Shown: positions 34,617-44,034, counted from the first letter of the stretch. The stretch is DNA of 64,000 bases from an uncultured Candidatus Melainabacteria bacterium (GCA_934754425.1 CAKVIN010000002.1:62001-126000), one strand, 5' to 3'. The notes: generated from the letters alone by a model not told the origin. A program made the numbers and translations.

Positions 34617-36686
34617 ATGACAAATCCCGATTTCGCAAATCCTCAAGAAGTTTTAAAAATATTTTGTTCTGAAAATGTGAATTACGCAGAATTGCAAAAT
34701 ATTGCAGAAAATTTACTCAATCAAATACCAGAACTCCACATTAATCAAGATGGACGTAAATTTCAAGCTATTACACAAATTATTTTAGAATGTTTAAAAA
34801 GAATTCACAATTTTTCTTCAAATGAATGGGTCTCTGAATCAAAGCTCCGGCATGAATTAAAACAAAATGAACATATTATAGAATTCACCAGAATAAGTGC
34901 AAAACAAGAATTATGTTTATATAAAATTGTTAATTTTAATCAAGTAGATTTTGATAAAGAGTTAGTATTTGCGGATGAATTTGAAATCGTATCTAAAAAA
35001 TCTAAAGAAATTAAGCAAAAACAAGAAGGGGTAAAGCAAAAGGGGGTAAAAGAAGGGGTAAATGAAGGGGTAAAAAAAGATGATGATGAAACTTTTTTAA
35101 AAATACTCACTCTTCTTAAAAATGGTGAAAATGTTTTCTTGACAGGTTTTGCCGGAACCGGAAAGAGTTATATTTTAAACAAACTTAAAGAAAAATTTAA
35201 AAAGAAACTTGTAATTACAAGTACAACCGGCATTGCAGCAGTTAATGTAAAAGGACAAACGCTTCATTCTTGGGCTGGTGTAGGTTTATGTAGAAATACG
35301 GTATTTAATACGGTTGAAAAAATTAAAAAACGTCCGACACAATACAAACAGATTATGAATTGCAAAATACTTGCCGTTGATGAAATTTCTATGCTTAATA
35401 TAGAAGCTTTTGAATATATAAATGAAGTGTTGCGTGCAGTGAGAGAATGTAATGAACCATTTGGCGGAATTCAAGTATTGTTTATAGGTGATTTTTTTCA
35501 ACTTCCTCCGGTAGAAAAAGAACAACAAGAAAGTCGATATTGCTTTGATTCGCACGTGTGGAAAGAGTTGAATTTACAGAATGTTGTATTAAAAAAGAAC
35601 TACAGACAAAATGAACAAAATTTTATAACCGCTTTAGCTCATATGCGTGAAAATTGTTTGGAAATTGAGGACGTAGAGCTTTTAAAAAACAGATGCGTAG
35701 AGAATGATACGTATCAAACCGATATTTTACATATTTTTTCTACAAACGAAGAAGCAAACCGTTATAATCTAACAAAATTCAATATGATTGATGAGCCGGT
35801 TAAAATTTTCAAATCAGAGGACGGAGTTTATAGAGGAACAAAGCTTGTAACAGAAGGATTTACAGATAGTGAAAATTACATATTAGAAATTTTTTCAAAA
35901 AATTGTCGTGCAGAAAAAGAAATTGCATTGAAACTCGGCGCAAAAGTTATGTTGCTTGTAAATATGGATTTTAACAAAGGGTTGATTAATGGTGCTTGCG
36001 GGAATATTGAAGCGTTTTATGATGATACAATAAGTATAAAATTTGATAATGGAGTTGTCGCTGCAATTCCTCGACACACTTTTGAATATTATTATAATGA
36101 AAGAGTTGTTGCAGAAAGAAAACAATTTCCGCTGAAGCTTGCGTATGGCATTACCATTCATAAATCACAAGGTATGACTTTAGATAAGCTTGTTGTAGAT
36201 TGCGCAAGAATTTTTGAACGTGGTCAAGCTTATGTTGCAATGAGTCGAGTTAAAACCTTGGAAGGCTTGTATCTCAAAAATTTTGAACCACAAAAAGTTC
36301 TTGTAGATTCAAGAGTTGCTGATTTTTATGAAAACATAAAAGAAGTTAAAGATATTAAACCGAATTTTGACGCTTTTATTAATTTTGATGCAGATGAAGA
36401 AATTGAACGTAAAAGTTTAGAAGAAGCAAAAAAAATAATTTTTGATTGTGTTGCAGAATTTAGCGGACAATATGGTAAAAGCGGTTTTTGTAAAATTTTA
36501 GCAGGAAGCCGGCAGATAAAAGATAACGGATATAATGAAAATGTGACTTCGTCAGAATTTTTAGGTGCATTAAAAGGTTGGAGTCAAAAAGCAATTGGTG
36601 AAATTATAGATGAATTAGTTGAACAAAAAGTTTTAACAGTTAAGAAAATCAGTTTTGGCAGACCGATTTTGTGCGCTGTAAAATAG
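34617..36686 (+). CDS. PIF1/RecD-like DNA helicase with C-terminal winged-helix-like region
   Basis: 689 residues. An N-terminal domain of unknown type (1-130), a Lys/Gly/Val low-complexity linker (about 132-153), then a superfamily-1B helicase: GFAGTGKS (177-184), TSTTGIAAVNVKGQTLHSW, DEISM (255-259), GDFFQLPPV, a Gln/Arg motif KKNYRQ, and C-terminal HKSQGMTLDKLVVD and YVAMSRVKTLEGL. The last ~70 residues (GFCKILAGSRQIKDNG... to KISFGRPIL) resemble the RQC-type winged helix of RecQ. It should unwind DNA 5' to 3', perhaps at G-rich structures. Confidence 0.85.
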   Translation: MTNPDFANPQEVLKIFCSENVNYAELQNIAENLLNQIPELHINQDGRKFQAITQIILECLKRIHNFSSNEWVSESKLRHELKQNEHIIEFTRISAKQELCLYKIVNFNQVDFDKELVFADEFEIVSKKSKEIKQKQEGVKQKGVKEGVNEGVKKDDDETFLKILTLLKNGENVFLTGFAGTGKSYILNKLKEKFKKKLVITSTTGIAAVNVKGQTLHSWAGVGLCRNTVFNTVEKIKKRPTQYKQIMNCKILAVDEISMLNIEAFEYINEVLRAVRECNEPFGGIQVLFIGDFFQLPPVEKEQQESRYCFDSHVWKELNLQNVVLKKNYRQNEQNFITALAHMRENCLEIEDVELLKNRCVENDTYQTDILHIFSTNEEANRYNLTKFNMIDEPVKIFKSEDGVYRGTKLVTEGFTDSENYILEIFSKNCRAEKEIALKLGAKVMLLVNMDFNKGLINGACGNIEAFYDDTISIKFDNGVVAAIPRHTFEYYYNERVVAERKQFPLKLAYGITIHKSQGMTLDKLVVDCARIFERGQAYVAMSRVKTLEGLYLKNFEPQKVLVDSRVADFYENIKEVKDIKPNFDAFINFDADEEIERKSLEEAKKIIFDCVAEFSGQYGKSGFCKILAGSRQIKDNGYNENVTSSEFLGALKGWSQKAIGEIIDELVEQKVLTVKKISFGRPILCAVK
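35028..35073 (+). repeat. GGGGTAA repeats inside the helicase gene
   Basis: Four copies of GGGGTAA (starting at 35028, 35043, 35055 and 35067; spacings 15, 12 and 12) within the linker, encoding repeated EGV/KGV steps. G-runs on one strand could form a G-quadruplex. Confidence 0.7.
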
Positions 36687-36737
36687 TTTTTATTTTCTAA
36701 TTTTATTTAAACTATCTTTACATTTGTAACATTTTAG

Positions 36738-36768
36738 GCAATTTATAATCAGAAATTTACTTTATATA
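36738..36768 (+). promoter_or_regulatory. Conserved promoter-like element, copy C
   Basis: GCAATTT (36738-36744), 14 bases, ACTTTATATA (36759-36768), 29 bases before the ATG at 36798. Spacing is identical to copies A, B and D. Confidence 0.65.
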
Positions 36769-36797
36769 AATACGAGGACTTAAAAGAGGATATTTAT

Positions 36798-38900
36798 ATG
36801 AAGGATATCAAAAGAAAAATTTCAGCTTTAGTTTTAGGCACAGTATTTGCTTCTATGCAGATTTCATTTGCAGCTATAGATACAGGTTTAGGCGCAGGAA
36901 ACGGTGGAGCTGTTATTAATAATACAACCGGTGGTTTTGCAGGTATAAACGGTGCCGGCACCGGTAATGTAGATTTAAATTTCAATGGCAATGCTCACGT
37001 TAATTGGAATACATTGAACGTAAATAAAGGTGAATCTTTAAATTTCAATGCAACAAACGGTGCAAATGGATTGACTGTTTTAAATACAGTAAATCAAGGT
37101 ATGTCAAATATTTACGGTCAAATTAATGCTAATCAAGGTATTAGCCAATTAATTATTTCAAATCCAAACGGTGTATTGTTTGATGGCGCACAATTCACAA
37201 CAGCAGGTGATGCTATGATTACAACTCAACCAATGACTGCAACTTTTGTAGATGGAGTTATGAATGTATCAAATGTATCAACAACTAACGCAGTTGGTGT
37301 TGTAAAAATACAAGATTCTAATATCAATGTCGGTGGTGAATTTAATATTTTAGCTCCATCAATCGGTGTTGTTGAAGGAACTATCAAAGCAGGTAACGGA
37401 ATGAAATTGATTACTGCTAACGGACAAGATTATCTTTCAACAGGAAATCTAAACAATTCAAAAGGTGTTAGACTTGAAACCGTAAATATTGATGGTGATG
37501 TTTATGTAATCGCTGATAAAGGTATTGTAAAAACCGTTGGCGGAGGTAAAATAAACGGCAACTTAAATATTAAATCCGACGACAGTGTAGCATTAAACTA
37601 CGTTGATAACGGCAAAGCTCTTCACGTAACCGGTGATGTTGATGTCGATGGCAATGGTGTTTTAATGTACGCAAGAAACACAAAGGTTGATGGCAATTTA
37701 AACATGGCTAACGGCGGTGGTTTCCTTGAAGTTGGTAATGTTCAAGTTGGCAAAAATATGAACCTTAAAACAACTGCTAAATCAGAAAACCCACAAGGTT
37801 ATAAACACTTTGTTCACGTTGTCGGTAACAATAAAATCGGTGGAAATGCAACAATTGAAGCGAAAGATAATATTCACATAGGCAACTACAATTTTGAAGA
37901 AAAGAAACTTCTTGATGGTAGTTTAACAGTTGGTGGTGATTTGGTTGCTCATTCAATTGATGGCCACATTATGACAACGATTGACACAACTGCAAACAAA
38001 ATTTCTTTAAAATCAGATAACTTAAACGTATTAACAGACGGAAAAGCTACTTTAACCGCTAAAGAATATGAGTTTTCTTCAAATGGTTATATAGGTGGTC
38101 TTGGTGCTACTGAAAATAATACAGTTGACGAAGTAGTTATCGCAATTATGGAAAACTATAAATATATTCCTGATACAGTTAAAAATGCAGGTAATATTAA
38201 TATTGCAGGTGGTAATATCACAAGAATTGATACTCCATCTACAGCAAATATTTTATCAAAAGGTGATGTAAAATTAACCGGAGCAAATGCAAAACAAATT
38301 AACATAACAGCTCCTGATAAATATATCGAAATCACCGGTGATGGAGTTCACGCTGATACAATAACTGTTGGAAAAGAAACGAATAAATTAAAAGTTGATT
38401 TTCCGGAAAGAGATTATACTCTTAAATACACAAACATTAGAGATGAACAAGAAGTTACAGTAAACAAAAATGAAGTAATTACATATGAATTAACAAACGC
38501 AAAAAATGGTTACAATGACGGTAATCAGGTAAAGGGTAAATCAACATACTTGGTAGGTCCGGATGCTCCAAATCCTCCTACTCCAGACCCAGACCCTGAT
38601 CCGGATCCAAAGCCACCAGTACCAGACCCAGATCCAGACCCACAACCACCGGTACCAGATCCTGATCCAGATCCACAACCACCAGTACCGGACCCAGACC
38701 CAGACCCAATTATCACCCCAGATGATAATGATAACGCAAAAGTTCTAAGAAGTTTTGAAAACAAGGGAATCGATTTAAATCAAGTATACACACCGGTAGC
38801 ATACGCAGCAGACTTAGATGATGATAAAAATGATACAGGAGTTAGAAAAAATGTTGATGGTTCTGTAACAGTCGTAAGAGCCTTCCCGATGAATAAATAA
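36798..38900 (+). CDS. TpsA-like exoprotein with filamentous-haemagglutinin N-terminal domain
   Basis: 700 residues. Signal peptide (1-26), then a TPS secretion domain (about 30-180): NGAGTGNVDLNFNGNAHVNW, the N-V-N motif in LNVNKGESLNF, and NPNGVLFDGAQF. A beta-helix-like region follows (about 190-560), then three 11-residue Pro-Asp units (about 594-640) and a short C-terminus ending AFPMNK. TPS exoproteins are exported through a TpsB/Omp85 pore; no tpsB is in the window. The repeated Pro-Asp stalk could span or extend from the envelope. Ribosome binding site AGAGG; regulated by element C. Confidence 0.85.
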   Translation: MKDIKRKISALVLGTVFASMQISFAAIDTGLGAGNGGAVINNTTGGFAGINGAGTGNVDLNFNGNAHVNWNTLNVNKGESLNFNATNGANGLTVLNTVNQGMSNIYGQINANQGISQLIISNPNGVLFDGAQFTTAGDAMITTQPMTATFVDGVMNVSNVSTTNAVGVVKIQDSNINVGGEFNILAPSIGVVEGTIKAGNGMKLITANGQDYLSTGNLNNSKGVRLETVNIDGDVYVIADKGIVKTVGGGKINGNLNIKSDDSVALNYVDNGKALHVTGDVDVDGNGVLMYARNTKVDGNLNMANGGGFLEVGNVQVGKNMNLKTTAKSENPQGYKHFVHVVGNNKIGGNATIEAKDNIHIGNYNFEEKKLLDGSLTVGGDLVAHSIDGHIMTTIDTTANKISLKSDNLNVLTDGKATLTAKEYEFSSNGYIGGLGATENNTVDEVVIAIMENYKYIPDTVKNAGNINIAGGNITRIDTPSTANILSKGDVKLTGANAKQINITAPDKYIEITGDGVHADTITVGKETNKLKVDFPERDYTLKYTNIRDEQEVTVNKNEVITYELTNAKNGYNDGNQVKGKSTYLVGPDAPNPPTPDPDPDPDPKPPVPDPDPDPQPPVPDPDPDPQPPVPDPDPDPIITPDDNDNAKVLRSFENKGIDLNQVYTPVAYAADLDDDKNDTGVRKNVDGSVTVVRAFPMNK
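38583..38710 (+). repeat. Pro-Asp coding tandem repeat (33-base units)
   Basis: About three copies of a 33-base unit encoding PPVPDPDPDPQ-type residues, preceded by a partial unit. Synonymous differences between units (GAT/GAC, CCA/CCG) show they are not freshly duplicated. Confidence 0.8.
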
Positions 38901-38921
38901 AAATTGATGAAAGATGGATAA

Positions 38922-38960
38922 AAAATAAGCGGTTTTACTAAAAAACCGCTTATTTTTTTT
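38922..38960 (+). terminator. Intrinsic terminator of the TpsA-like gene
   Basis: AATAAGCGGTTTT (38924-38936) pairs with AAAACCGCTTATT, short loop, followed by a run of T. Confidence 0.88.
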
Positions 38961-39014
38961 CTTATTTTGAGTTAAAATAATAATATAAACACAGAAGATA
39001 AAAAGGATTTGAAT

Positions 39015-40166
39015 ATGTTTATATTAGAAAAACCATACGTTTCAGAATTGCTAATAGACACAATTGTTCAAAATGATTGGCCTGTTTTAAAAAATCAAAC
39101 AATCTTAGACTCTGATATAGAAGAAGGTGCTTTTGATATCATACCATCAGATATTGCAAAAAATTATTATATTGCACAAGAATTTCCTTTAATTTATTCA
39201 AATTCAGAATTAGCTCACAATTGGGTTTTAGAAAATTTGCCGGATTCAAACTTAAGCAAATATATAAAGTTATTTAAAAATAAAATTGAATTTCGTGACT
39301 TTCTTAAAGAAATGTTTCCTGATTTTTATTATAAAGGAGCAACATTAGAAGAAATAAAAAACATTAAACCAGAAGAGTTAAAATATCCAATTGTAATAAA
39401 ACCATCAATGGGGATTGATAATATTGGAGTTCATTGCATAAATGAAGCTAAGGAATTGGCTGATACAATTTCAAAACTTGAAAAAGAAATGCAACACGCA
39501 ACAAAAATGTATCCTAAACAAACTATTTCGACTACACAAGTTATCATTGAAGAATTAATCAAAGGCGAAGAATATTCGATAGATGCATATTTTGACAGAG
39601 ATGGAGAACCTGTAATTTTAAACATTTTTCAACATCCGGCATGCAACTGTTTTAAAGCTAATAATAGAATTTATTTAACATCAACGGGAATAATGATTAA
39701 ATATCTTGCTAAATTTGGACTACTGTTGAGAGATATTGGATTATTAAAAGATATACGAAACTTACCAATACATATGGAAGTCAAAGTTACAGATGATGGA
39801 AATATTATTCCTATAGAAATCAACCCTATGAGATTTTCAACTTGGTGCGCAGCAGATATCGCAAAATATGCTTGGGGAATAAATGTTTATGAATACTTTT
39901 TTGAACAAGATGCGCCTGATTGGAATGAGATTTTCTCTAATGCAAGCAGTGATGTTTTTTATTATTCTATTGCAGATGTACCAAGTGTAGGTAATATAAA
40001 CGGTTTTCAATATGAAAAATATTTAAGCAATTTTTCTAATGTTTTAGAAGTTAGAAGGATTGATTATTCTTCAAATCCAATATTTGCGTTGGTTTTTGGT
40101 TCCACAAGAAGCAAAGACGAAATTGTAGACATCTTATCACTTGATATTAAAGATTATATTTTATAA
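39015..40166 (+). CDS. ATP-grasp family protein
   Basis: 383 residues from the ATG at 39015 (AAAGGA eight bases upstream). The central ATP-grasp fold shows YPIVIKPSMGIDNIGV (ATP-binding lysine and loop), QVIIEELIKGEEYSID, and the Mg-binding PIEINPMRF near 268. ATP-grasp ligases join a carboxylate to an amine or thiol. The N-terminal 100 residues and the C-terminal ~90 are not recognised, and the substrate is unknown. The gene lies between a terminator and the lpt operon, so it is probably monocistronic. Confidence 0.75.
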   Translation: MFILEKPYVSELLIDTIVQNDWPVLKNQTILDSDIEEGAFDIIPSDIAKNYYIAQEFPLIYSNSELAHNWVLENLPDSNLSKYIKLFKNKIEFRDFLKEMFPDFYYKGATLEEIKNIKPEELKYPIVIKPSMGIDNIGVHCINEAKELADTISKLEKEMQHATKMYPKQTISTTQVIIEELIKGEEYSIDAYFDRDGEPVILNIFQHPACNCFKANNRIYLTSTGIMIKYLAKFGLLLRDIGLLKDIRNLPIHMEVKVTDDGNIIPIEINPMRFSTWCAADIAKYAWGINVYEYFFEQDAPDWNEIFSNASSDVFYYSIADVPSVGNINGFQYEKYLSNFSNVLEVRRIDYSSNPIFALVFGSTRSKDEIVDILSLDIKDYIL

Positions 40167-40174
40167 TCTTTTTG

Positions 40175-40209
40175 TTGATGTCAATTTCGCCCTGTGCTAA
40201 AATGTTCTT
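40175..40209 (+). promoter_or_regulatory. Leaderless promoter of the lptC-lptA-TPR operon
   Basis: TTGATG (40175-40180), 17 bases, extended -10 TGC-TAAAAT (hexamer 40198-40203), six bases, ATG at 40210. The best-formed example on the plus strand. Confidence 0.7.
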
Positions 40210-40860
40210 ATGGAAAAACTTAAAAGTTTTTATGAGAGAATTAAGAATTTAGATAAGAAAAAAAGAACTTATCTTATTGTTGCTTTAGCAGTTATTTTAG
40301 TGATGGGCTGGGCATTTTTGAGCGCAGTTTTCATCACCGGAAATTATACCAGAGCGCAGCTTAAAGGTACACCGGATGAACAAAAAGTAGATGCTAGAGG
40401 TATTATTATTACTGAAACAAAACAGGGTAATAAGTATTTTGAAATATACGGTGAAACGGGGCATTATAGCAATGATAATAGTATTGCTACATTAAATAAT
40501 GTAATCGGTAATTTTTATAAAGATAATAAAGTAGCAATGAGTTTTCAGTCTTCAAAAGGAACTTATGACGAAAAGACCGGAACTATTACGCTTTATGAAA
40601 ATACTTATATTGTTTTAGAAGATTCAACCTCTCTTAATACCGACAAATTAACTTGGTCAGGTTCTGATAAAGATACAATTGCCGAAGGTCATGTTGTAAT
40701 TAAGAAAAATAATGAAATGATTGCAACAGCTCAAAAGGGAATTATTTTTGCCGGTTATGAAAAATTTAAAATCGTAGGTAAAACAACTACCAAGTTGTAT
40801 AGCAAAGACGGTAAAGATGCAGGCGGTTCTGCATTCTCTGCAATGAGCGAAAAAAAATAA
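40210..40860 (+). CDS. lptC: LptC-like lipopolysaccharide export protein
   Basis: 216 residues: a charged N-terminus, one membrane segment (about 21-45), then a periplasmic beta-jellyroll-like domain with ARGIIITETKQGNKYFEIYGE and EGHVVIKKNNEMIATAQKG, the LptC/OstA strand pattern. LptC is the inner-membrane anchor of the periplasmic LPS bridge. The lptA gene follows 29 bases downstream. The size matches LptC (about 190-210 in enterics). Confidence 0.8.
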   Translation: MEKLKSFYERIKNLDKKKRTYLIVALAVILVMGWAFLSAVFITGNYTRAQLKGTPDEQKVDARGIIITETKQGNKYFEIYGETGHYSNDNSIATLNNVIGNFYKDNKVAMSFQSSKGTYDEKTGTITLYENTYIVLEDSTSLNTDKLTWSGSDKDTIAEGHVVIKKNNEMIATAQKGIIFAGYEKFKIVGKTTTKLYSKDGKDAGGSAFSAMSEKK

Positions 40861-40889
40861 ATTTTAGTACAAAAGGAAAAGGGGACTAA

Positions 40890-41846
40890 ATGAAAAAGGT
40901 TCTGGTTTTATTATTGTTAATATTTTCAAGTTTGGCAGTTTTTTCATCTGATTTAATAATTGATTCAAAAACGCAGACTTTCTCCGATAAAGAAAAGAAA
41001 ATCAAACTTGATGGCGGTGTTAAGGTTAAGTTAGATAATTTAACCGTAGAAAGTGATAGAGCAGACGTATCAATCAGACGTAATAACAAACTTGATACTG
41101 CAACTTTTTACGACAGACCTTATGCTTATGAAGTTAATGAAAACAAAAAAAGAGAAGTTAAAGCAAATATATTAAAAGTCTCTCTTATTAACAAAGTCGT
41201 AAGAGCAGAAGGTGAAGCACAATCTATTATTACAGAAGGCAATACTCCAATTGTTGTAATAAATGCAGATGCACAGGAATATGATATTAAAAGCAGTGTA
41301 ATGGTTTGTACCGGCGGTGTTACAATGAAATATAAAGATATTGATTCTTATTCTGATAAAGCAGTAATTATTGCAGACGAAAAGGGTGGTTTAAGAAAAA
41401 TCGACTTGATAGGTAATGCTAAAGTTAAACAAGCACAGAATGAATCTGAAGGTCACCATTTCGTTTACAATCCAATTACGGAAGAAATGAGCGTAAGCGG
41501 AAATACAAAAACAGTTGCGATTTCTGATGATGGTAAAAAACTTACAATCCATTCTGATTATCAGCAATATAGCAAAAGACAAAATTCTTATATCGGAAGC
41601 GGTCACGTAAAAATTTGGTATGATGATTATTTTGCACAAGGTCCAAAGGTTTCAGTTTTTCCTAATGCAGAAACAGGAAAACCAAATGAAGTATATTTTG
41701 TAGGACGTTCTAAAATTGTTCAACAAGATAAAGATATAATTGCTGATAAAATCAAGATGACTATGGACCCTAAAGATTTTGTTGCCGAAGGTAATGTTAG
41801 AACAATTATTCACAATATTGATACAAAAGACGAGGATGAATTATAA
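40890..41846 (+). CDS. lptA: LptA/OstA-like LPS transport protein
   Basis: 318 residues with a signal peptide (about 1-19). Repeating OstA-type strands, for example DLIIDSKTQTFSDKEKKIKLDGGVKVKLDNLTVESDRADV and YIGSGHVKIWYDDYFAQGPKVSV. It is longer than enteric LptA (about 185), having two OstA-like blocks, so it may carry more of the bridge on its own. RBS AAAAGGGG before the ATG. The next gene begins at its stop codon (TAATG). Confidence 0.82.
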   Translation: MKKVLVLLLLIFSSLAVFSSDLIIDSKTQTFSDKEKKIKLDGGVKVKLDNLTVESDRADVSIRRNNKLDTATFYDRPYAYEVNENKKREVKANILKVSLINKVVRAEGEAQSIITEGNTPIVVINADAQEYDIKSSVMVCTGGVTMKYKDIDSYSDKAVIIADEKGGLRKIDLIGNAKVKQAQNESEGHHFVYNPITEEMSVSGNTKTVAISDDGKKLTIHSDYQQYSKRQNSYIGSGHVKIWYDDYFAQGPKVSVFPNAETGKPNEVYFVGRSKIVQQDKDIIADKIKMTMDPKDFVAEGNVRTIIHNIDTKDEDEL

Positions 41847-42619
41847 TGTCTGAAAAAATTGATAAAGCTATGAGCCTTTTTAAAGAACGTAAATATAAAG
41901 AATGTATTGATGCGTTTAGTTCTGTTCTAGAAACAGAACCTGATAATGCTGATATTTATAACAATATGGGGGTAGCTTATTCTTGTCTGGGAAATTTTGA
42001 TCAAGCAGAAAAATTTTACGTAAAGGCAATAGAATTAGATCCGGAATTAGCTCAAGCTTATATTAATCTATCAGATTTATATTATAAAGCAGGAGATTTA
42101 CCATCAGCTCTAGGTACATTACAAAGAGGAAGCTATGAATTACAAGATAATTTAGCAATTGCACACTTGCTTGCAAGAGTTTATATAGAAGACCAAAGAT
42201 GGGAAGATGCGATTGTTGAATTAGAAAGAGTTCTTGATGGTGAACCTGAAAATTATGATGCCTATTATGATTTAGGCCATGTTTATTTTGAGCTCGGAGA
42301 TTATGAAGGCGCAATTTCTAATTTTGAAACAGTTATTGAGTATCAAGAAAACAATGAACTTCTTTATTACGCTTTAGCACAAGCCTATGAAGCTAATAAT
42401 GAAATAAATAAAGCAATTTCAAACTATTTAAAAGCGATAGCTGTTAATGACAAATTTACACTTGCTTATAAAAAAGTTGGAGTTCTATTCTTAGCAAGAA
42501 ATGACTTTGATGACGCTATAGAATATTTTGAAGATTATCTTAATTTTGATATTCCTCAAGAAGAAAAAGATAGCGTAACAAAGTTGATTGACAGAATTAA
42601 ATTAAAAGCCGGCAAATAA
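41846..42619 (+). CDS. TPR protein linked to the lpt genes
   Basis: 257 residues of about six or seven tetratricopeptide repeats (for example ADIYNNMGVAYSCLGNFDQA, YDAYYDLGHVYFELGDYEGA). No signal peptide or membrane segment. The start overlaps the lptA stop by one base, so it is translationally coupled to LPS transport genes; it may be an assembly adaptor (inference). It ends two bases from the convergent DUF4127 gene. Confidence 0.82.
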   Translation: MSEKIDKAMSLFKERKYKECIDAFSSVLETEPDNADIYNNMGVAYSCLGNFDQAEKFYVKAIELDPELAQAYINLSDLYYKAGDLPSALGTLQRGSYELQDNLAIAHLLARVYIEDQRWEDAIVELERVLDGEPENYDAYYDLGHVYFELGDYEGAISNFETVIEYQENNELLYYALAQAYEANNEINKAISNYLKAIAVNDKFTLAYKKVGVLFLARNDFDDAIEYFEDYLNFDIPQEEKDSVTKLIDRIKLKAGK

Positions 42620-42621
42620 AT

Positions 42622-43956
42622 TTAGTTAATATTGACTTCTATTTCAAATTTCCTGTTCCAAGGATAAGAATAAGAAAAATTTTTGTTGAAATTAAATATT
42701 ATTTGAAGTTTATCTTCGTATGGTTGCATTAAATTATTAATGTTACAAGGTTCTTTAATTTCACTTCTGATATTTGCTTGATAAGCCCAATCATCAAGAA
42801 ATCTTATCATTTGTAATTGATTAAAAGCGTCTTCGTTATATTTTTTTGCATTCCATTTAATTTTTATCTCTGCAAGAAGACTTCCTAAACTATTTGCAGA
42901 AGTATTCCAAGCGGAATAACCATAAAATAATTTTGTATTTATTTGCGGTAAAAAATCTTTTACAAAATCATTGTCCGCACCATTTGCAAAACGCACATCT
43001 GCAACGGCATAAGGCTTTTGGGGTTGTTTAAAATTCTTTCTATACTTTGCTCCCGTCTCCCAACCCATAACAAGTTCGCCTTGTTTATTGACAAAATTAT
43101 TTATTATTAAAATGATATCAGCATCTTGTTCTGAAGTAGCAATTTTAAAATCACCGAGTTCTAATTGTCCCAAAACAGATTGCTCGATAGAAACATCTTC
43201 ATAATTTGATACACAATTTTTATAATTAGGTTCTAAAAAAGTTGGATATATTTTTATATCTTTTTTTACCGCTCTAGCTAAAAGTGTGAGCGGAATTTCA
43301 TCAGCTCCGGTTTTTGTTTTTCCGCCTAATTTTTCTAATTCCAAAGCTTCTTTGACATTAAATCCTTTTATGGCACAATCATCTTTTGAAAAAATTAAAG
43401 TATCAAACAAGCCTTCTTTTTGCCACTCTAAATAAATTTTATTAATTTCAAAATTGCGTTTTCTGGTTTCTAAATAATCATCAAGAATTTCTTGTGGAAT
43501 GTCACTTTTATTTAAGCCATCAGAGAAAGAGTATTCAAAAATCTTTTTGCCATAATCTTTCCAATATTCTTTTTCTTCTTCATTATAATTGTTATTAGAA
43601 ATTCGCATTATGCTGGAAAAAGCATAAACTTTTTTACCTGCCAATAACGATTTTATTTTCTCAATTCTATTTTTTATATCTTCAAAAGTTTCAATATTAC
43701 CATTTTCATCAACTCCTCTGCGTGAAGGGATTAATCCTCCGTAAGCCAGAGTATCTAAAGATAAAATCATAGCATCACAATCTGAAATTTGTTTTAGCCA
43801 ATCAATAATTGAATCAACTTTTGCATTCTTTTTTAAATCACCCAAATATTCTCTAGGTGGAAGCAAAAGCTCAATATCATTATCTATTACAGCGATATCT
43901 TTTGCTAAGTTATAACAAACCGGACGGTTATCTATTGGTACAAAACAAATTTTCAT
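42622..43956 (-). CDS. DUF4127 family protein
   Basis: 444 residues. The N-terminal CFVPIDNRPVCYN and DCDAMILSLDTLAYGGLIPSRR blocks are typical of DUF4127, a family of unknown function common in gut and soil bacteria. No signal peptide; a soluble, apparently Rossmann-like fold. Read from a leaderless promoter (TAGAAT six bases before ATG, with TGC making it extended). A cell-envelope or sugar-linked role is sometimes suggested for such genes, but nothing here proves it. Confidence 0.8.
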   Translation of the reverse strand: MKICFVPIDNRPVCYNLAKDIAVIDNDIELLLPPREYLGDLKKNAKVDSIIDWLKQISDCDAMILSLDTLAYGGLIPSRRGVDENGNIETFEDIKNRIEKIKSLLAGKKVYAFSSIMRISNNNYNEEEKEYWKDYGKKIFEYSFSDGLNKSDIPQEILDDYLETRKRNFEINKIYLEWQKEGLFDTLIFSKDDCAIKGFNVKEALELEKLGGKTKTGADEIPLTLLARAVKKDIKIYPTFLEPNYKNCVSNYEDVSIEQSVLGQLELGDFKIATSEQDADIILIINNFVNKQGELVMGWETGAKYRKNFKQPQKPYAVADVRFANGADNDFVKDFLPQINTKLFYGYSAWNTSANSLGSLLAEIKIKWNAKKYNEDAFNQLQMIRFLDDWAYQANIRSEIKEPCNINNLMQPYEDKLQIIFNFNKNFSYSYPWNRKFEIEVNIN

Positions 43957-43971
43957 AAATCCATTCTAGCA
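43957..43971 (-). promoter_or_regulatory. Leaderless extended -10 of the DUF4127 gene
   Basis: TGC-TAGAAT (hexamer 43968-43963), six bases, ATG at 43956. Confidence 0.5.
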
Positions 43972-44000
43972 TTTTTTGTTGCTAAAATCTATAATATCAT

Positions 44001-44034
44001 TTGAAAAGTTTTTATTTTAATGTATAATCGTTTT
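44001..44034 (+). promoter_or_regulatory. Leaderless promoter of the RhuM-Fic gene
   Basis: TTGAAA (44001-44006), 16 bases, TATAAT (44023-44028), six bases, ATG at 44035. This near-consensus promoter decides the start: an in-frame ATG at 44020 would overlap the -10. Confidence 0.65.

Noticed and set aside
38525..38764. Minus-strand Gly/Ser repeat protein
   Set aside because: Antisense of the Pro-Asp coding repeat of the TpsA-like gene; the GSGSG pattern is a by-product.
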